This document shows, one piece after another, positions 6,539 to 9,029 of a stretch of DNA of 9,029 nucleotides. The translations under genes were made by a program, and so were the position numbers. This DNA is from Armatimonadota bacterium (GTDB taxonomy: Bacteria > Sysuimicrobiota > Sysuimicrobiia > Sysuimicrobiales > Humicultoraceae), in assembly GCA_016198805.1 (NCBI GenBank), contig JACQHU010000115.1:1-9029 (forward strand), written 5' to 3'. The notes below the pieces were generated by a model. The model ran no database searches and was not told where the DNA came from. It saw only the letters and a list, made by a program, of their open reading frames with translations. Numbering within the stretch: position 1 is the first letter of the stretch; the number at the start of each line of letters is the position of its first letter.

Positions 6539-7211
6539 CCGCCTGCATACACCGGGCCTGACGCTGGCCGCCGTCATGCTCGGGGTGGCCGCGGCCGTCA
6601 TCCTGCCGGCGCCGGCCGATCGGGCCGAGGCTCAGGGCACCGCCCCCCAGTGGCCATCGCTGATCAGGCGTTACGAGCAGCAGGTGGCGCTTGCGCCCGC
6701 CGATCCCCACACCCGCTTCACCCTGGCGGTGCTGTATGCCCGGGACGGCCGCCTCCTGGAGGCCTACAACCAGATCCAGGCCGCCGATCAGGCCGTCGGC
6801 GACCCCGCGCAGCGCCTGCCGCTCATCGGACAGGTGATCAGCGAGGCGGAGGAGCGGCTCCGACAAACCCCCGCCGACCTGCTGGCGCGCTACCGGCTGG
6901 CGTTCGCGAAGCACTTCGCCGGCGACCGTCTGGGCGGCATTGCCGAGATGCAGCGCATCATCGCCGCAGAGCCGCGTAACGAGTGGGGGTACGGCTATCT
7001 CGGCGCCGGCTATGCCACCGCTGGCCAGGACGAGCAGGCGATTGCGACCTGGGAGCGCGGGCTGCAGGTGAATCCCAGGAACGCCGTGCTGCACTACCTG
7101 CTGGGCCTGGCGTACGGCAGGAAAGGCGACAAGAAGAAGGCCGCCGCCCACCTGGCGATCGCCTATCGCGACCGCACCCTCTACGAATACGTCACCGGGT
7201 CCGGGCGGTGA
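6525..7211 (+). CDS. Exported TPR-repeat protein
   Basis: 228 residues from the TTG at 6525. The N-terminus has a signal peptide: short n-region with Arg6, a hydrophobic core about 12-27 (LTLAAVMLGVAAAVIL), and a likely cleavage after Ala36 (AEA before QG). The mature part is helical tetratricopeptide-like repeats, best seen at about 58-91, 116-149, 150-183 (GYGYLGAGYATAGQDEQAI) and 184-215 (NAVLHYLLGLAYGRKGD). TPR proteins are protein-binding scaffolds; the partner is unknown. Export plus the 4-base overlap with the following OstA-like gene suggests both act in the periplasm, possibly together (inference). The start overlaps the upstream dehydrogenase gene by 14 bases. The end contains a KKK cluster (203-205) and a terminal Tyr-rich segment. 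No catalytic motif is visible. Confidence 0.85.
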   Translation: MIATDRLHTPGLTLAAVMLGVAAAVILPAPADRAEAQGTAPQWPSLIRRYEQQVALAPADPHTRFTLAVLYARDGRLLEAYNQIQAADQAVGDPAQRLPLIGQVISEAEERLRQTPADLLARYRLAFAKHFAGDRLGGIAEMQRIIAAEPRNEWGYGYLGAGYATAGQDEQAIATWERGLQVNPRNAVLHYLLGLAYGRKGDKKKAAAHLAIAYRDRTLYEYVTGSGR

Positions 7212-8017
7212 GGCTGCCCGCGCCGGTAGTCCTGGCGCTGGCCCTGGCGATCGCGACGGGACCGCCGGCCGTCGGAGCTCCCTCGCCGGTCAGCCGCTCC
7301 GTCACCGTGACGGCCGACGAGATCACCGTCGACGCCGTGACCCAGACGGCGCTGGCGAGCGGGCGCGTGCGCCTCAGCGACGGGGTGACCACGGCGACGG
7401 CCGCGCGCGCGACGCTGTTCCAGCGGGAAGGCCGGGGCGTGCTGACCGGCGACGCCAGGGTCGTGGGCCCGCAGGGGATCCTCGAGGGCGCGGAGATCAC
7501 CGTCTTCTACACGGCCAGCGCCATCACGCGGATCGTCGCCCGCGGGCAGGCGAACCTGGATGTCGAGGCCGGACTGGTGTCCGCGCCCACCATCGAGATC
7601 ACGCCGGCGACCGACACCGTCACCGCGGCGGAAGGCGTCACCTTCTTCACGCAGCCCGACGTGGTCGCGACCGGCCGGCGGCTGACCTTCCAGCGGGCGC
7701 GCGGCACTGCGGTGCTGGAGGGCGGGGCGCGCCTGCAGAACCGCGATGGGTTCATCGAAGGCCAGAAGATCGAAGGCGTTCAGCGGTGGAGCCGGGCGAC
7801 GGTCACCGGTCCCGTGCACGCGACCTTCAGGGGAATCGATGTCCGCAGCCGGACGGCGGAGTTCGATGGGGTGGCGAAGAAGATCGTGTTCGTCGGCGAT
7901 GTGCGGATGACGCAGCCGGGACGGGTGATGGATACCGAGAAGGTCACGGTCTGGTACGCCGACGGCCGGATCGTCGCGGAAGGCCAGACCCGGGTGCGGC
8001 TCGAAACCCCACCGTAG
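7208..8017 (+). CDS. Secreted OstA/LptA-like beta-jellyroll repeat protein
   Basis: 269 residues from GTG 7208, which overlaps the TPR gene stop as GTGA. A signal peptide is evident: Arg2, hydrophobic VVLALALAIA (7-16), and probable cleavage after Ala24 (VGA before PSP). The mature protein is nearly all beta-type sequence, opening with VTVTADEITVD, typical of the OstA/LptA family (lipopolysaccharide transport bridge or organic-solvent-tolerance domain). I count eight copies of a short unit, a Gly followed by x-[VAT]-x-hydrophobic, at Gly52, 81, 113, 143, 172, 201, 230 and 259, spaced 29-32 residues. This fits stacked beta-jellyroll turns. E. coli LptA is about 185 residues, so this is longer. 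No LptB or LptC homologue is in the window. No cysteines or lipobox are present. Likely periplasmic and implies an outer membrane; the cargo is unknown. Confidence 0.85.
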   Translation: MRLPAPVVLALALAIATGPPAVGAPSPVSRSVTVTADEITVDAVTQTALASGRVRLSDGVTTATAARATLFQREGRGVLTGDARVVGPQGILEGAEITVFYTASAITRIVARGQANLDVEAGLVSAPTIEITPATDTVTAAEGVTFFTQPDVVATGRRLTFQRARGTAVLEGGARLQNRDGFIEGQKIEGVQRWSRATVTGPVHATFRGIDVRSRTAEFDGVAKKIVFVGDVRMTQPGRVMDTEKVTVWYADGRIVAEGQTRVRLETPP

Positions 8018-8040
8018 CGTCCCTCAGTGTGTGACGAGCG

Positions 8041-8048
8041 AGGAGGAG
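8041..8048 (+). promoter_or_regulatory. Strong Shine-Dalgarno for the aldolase gene
   Basis: AGGAGGAG lies 8 bases before the ATG at 8057. It favours that start over the in-frame GTG at 8027, which has no ribosome site and would place this purine run inside the coding region. The 39-base gap before the ATG holds no clear promoter or terminator. Confidence 0.8.
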
Positions 8049-8056
8049 ATCCGACG

Positions 8057-8968
8057 ATGGTTCTTGAGCGAGTGCGCCGGCCGATCCTGGACAACCTGTC
8101 GCTGCCGCAGGGCAAGCGGGCGCGCCTGTACCGGTTGCTCTACCAGCACGGTCCCGGGCATGGCACGATGCTGGTGCTGCCCGTCGATCAGGGGCTCGAG
8201 CACGGACCGGTCGATTTCCTGCCGAATCCGCCCAGCGAGAACCCCGAGTATCAGATCCGCCTGGCGATCGACGGGCGGTATTCCGCGATTGCCTTTCACT
8301 ATGGGATCGCCGCCCGCCACCTGACGCCGCATGCCGGGCAGATCCCGCTCATCCTGAAGATCAACGGGAAGACCGACATTCCGCCCGCCGACCGGGCGTT
8401 CTCCGGATTGACCGGACGCGTGGAGGACGCCGTGCACCTCGGCGCCGATGCCGTCGGCTATACCCTCTACGTCGGCTCGCCCCGACAGGATGAGGACTTC
8501 CGGCAGCTGACCGAGGTGCGCGCCGAGTGCGATCGCTACGGCATGCCGCTGGTCGTGTGGTCGTATCCGCGCGGAGAGGCCATCGAGAAGAAGGGCGGCC
8601 GGGACAGCCTGTACGCCGTGGACTATGCGGCGCGGGTGGCGGTGGAGCTGGGCGCGGACGTCATCAAGCTCAACGTGCCGGTCTTCGATCAAAAGGCCAG
8701 GGAGGGTTCGCCCAAGCCGTACAACGAGATGGCGCTGGAGTACCGCGCGGCGGTGGAGAAGGTGGTGCGCAGCGCGGGGGGAGCCTTCGTGCTGTTTTCC
8801 GGCGGGAGCAAGGTCTCCGATGCCGACCTGCTGGAGAAGGCCCGGCTCGTCATGGAAGCCGGCGCGACCGGCCTGATCTTCGGCCGCAATATGTGGCAGC
8901 GGACGATGGCAGAGGCCCTCCGGCTGACGGAGGAGATCAAGCGGATCATGCTCGCCGCTGCGGCATGA
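8057..8968 (+). CDS. fbaB: Class I fructose-bisphosphate aldolase, archaeal-type (DhnA/FbaB family)
   Basis: 303 residues, a TIM-barrel Schiff-base aldolase that interconverts fructose-1,6-bisphosphate with dihydroxyacetone phosphate and glyceraldehyde-3-phosphate in glycolysis/gluconeogenesis. Evidence: LPVDQGLEHGP near the N-terminus, as in E. coli FbaB; WSYPRG; GADVIKLNVP, with Lys204 at the Schiff-base position; the phosphate-binding FSGGSKVSD; and the C-terminal IFGRNMWQRTMAEAL, matching the family's GR-x3-[QK]-[RK]-xMA region. It is shorter than E. coli FbaB (about 350 residues) because the N-terminal extension is reduced. Some DhnA-family members act on other substrates, for example in the alternative aromatic pathway (ADH synthase), but the overall pattern is closest to FBP aldolase. 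It follows the OstA-like gene by 39 bases, with its own strong ribosome site, so it could be partly independent in expression. Confidence 0.92.
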   Translation: MVLERVRRPILDNLSLPQGKRARLYRLLYQHGPGHGTMLVLPVDQGLEHGPVDFLPNPPSENPEYQIRLAIDGRYSAIAFHYGIAARHLTPHAGQIPLILKINGKTDIPPADRAFSGLTGRVEDAVHLGADAVGYTLYVGSPRQDEDFRQLTEVRAECDRYGMPLVVWSYPRGEAIEKKGGRDSLYAVDYAARVAVELGADVIKLNVPVFDQKAREGSPKPYNEMALEYRAAVEKVVRSAGGAFVLFSGGSKVSDADLLEKARLVMEAGATGLIFGRNMWQRTMAEALRLTEEIKRIMLAAAA

Positions 8969-9029
8969 TCGCGTCAGACGTGCGGCCCGGGCGCTAGAGT
9001 CCCCGCTGGGACGGCGATGGGAGCACCGG
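8969..9029 (+). other. Window end after the aldolase; possible start of another gene
   Basis: 61 bases with a short stem GTCCC (8999-9003) / GGGAC (9008-9012) and no T run. An ATG at 9017 follows GGGA (9008-9011) and stays open for the four remaining codons. It could open the next gene, but too little is visible to decide. Confidence 0.2.

Noticed and set aside
8027..8056. Aldolase start at GTG 8027
   Set aside because: The strong Shine-Dalgarno at 8041-8048 would lie inside the coding region. ATG 8057 fits it.
8965..8997. Mini-ORF overlapping the aldolase stop (ATGA overlap, 10 codons)
   Set aside because: Ends at TAG after ten residues with no ribosome site of its own. Chance occurrence is likely.
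1..9029. CRISPR array, insertion sequence, tRNA or rRNA, defence or biosynthetic island
   Set aside because: No spaced direct repeats, terminal inverted repeats with a transposase, cloverleaf sequence or defence-type domains were seen. All coding capacity is accounted for by the listed genes.

Overview
This is a GC-rich stretch (by eye about two thirds G+C) with seven complete protein genes and one 5'-truncated gene, all on the plus strand. They are packed with 4- to 14-base overlaps or gaps of 39 bases or less, apart from one gap of about 200 bases. The content is mostly core metabolism plus two exported envelope proteins. I see no mobile element, CRISPR array, rRNA, tRNA or defence system.

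Left block (1-3722): the 3' part of an acyl-CoA dehydrogenase gene; a fused homocysteine S-methyltransferase / methylenetetrahydrofolate reductase gene overlapping it by 4 bases; and a SRPBCC (START-like) gene 6 bases further on, whose product has an unusual Ala/Glu-rich then Arg-rich tail. This reads as one transcription unit linking acyl-CoA oxidation with one-carbon/methionine metabolism.

Middle gap (3723-3922): the only substantial intergenic region. It holds several inverted repeats without U tracts, a plausible extended -10 promoter at 3845-3853, and a short leader ending in a strong Shine-Dalgarno.

Right block (3923-8968): an Mrp/ApbC-type Fe-S carrier ATPase that lacks the C-terminal CxxC pair, an NAD(P)-dependent aldehyde dehydrogenase, a signal-peptide TPR protein, a secreted OstA/LptA-like protein built from eight regular repeats of about 29 residues, and an archaeal-type class I fructose-bisphosphate aldolase (DhnA/FbaB family). 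Short gaps and overlaps suggest co-transcription, though the aldolase has its own strong Shine-Dalgarno.

Organism: the OstA/LptA-like protein points to an outer membrane. The Mrp resembles the CxxC-less form known from Actinobacteria, and the methyltransferase-MTHFR fusion is of the Bacillus YitJ type. A high-GC diderm of the Terrabacteria side (for example an Armatimonadota- or CSP1-3-like lineage) would fit, but this placement is inference and needs a protein tree. I find no convincing new multi-gene system. The points most worth a second look are the repeat architecture of the OstA-like protein, the charge-segregated tail on the SRPBCC protein, the CxxC-less Mrp, and the structured promoter/leader region before it.
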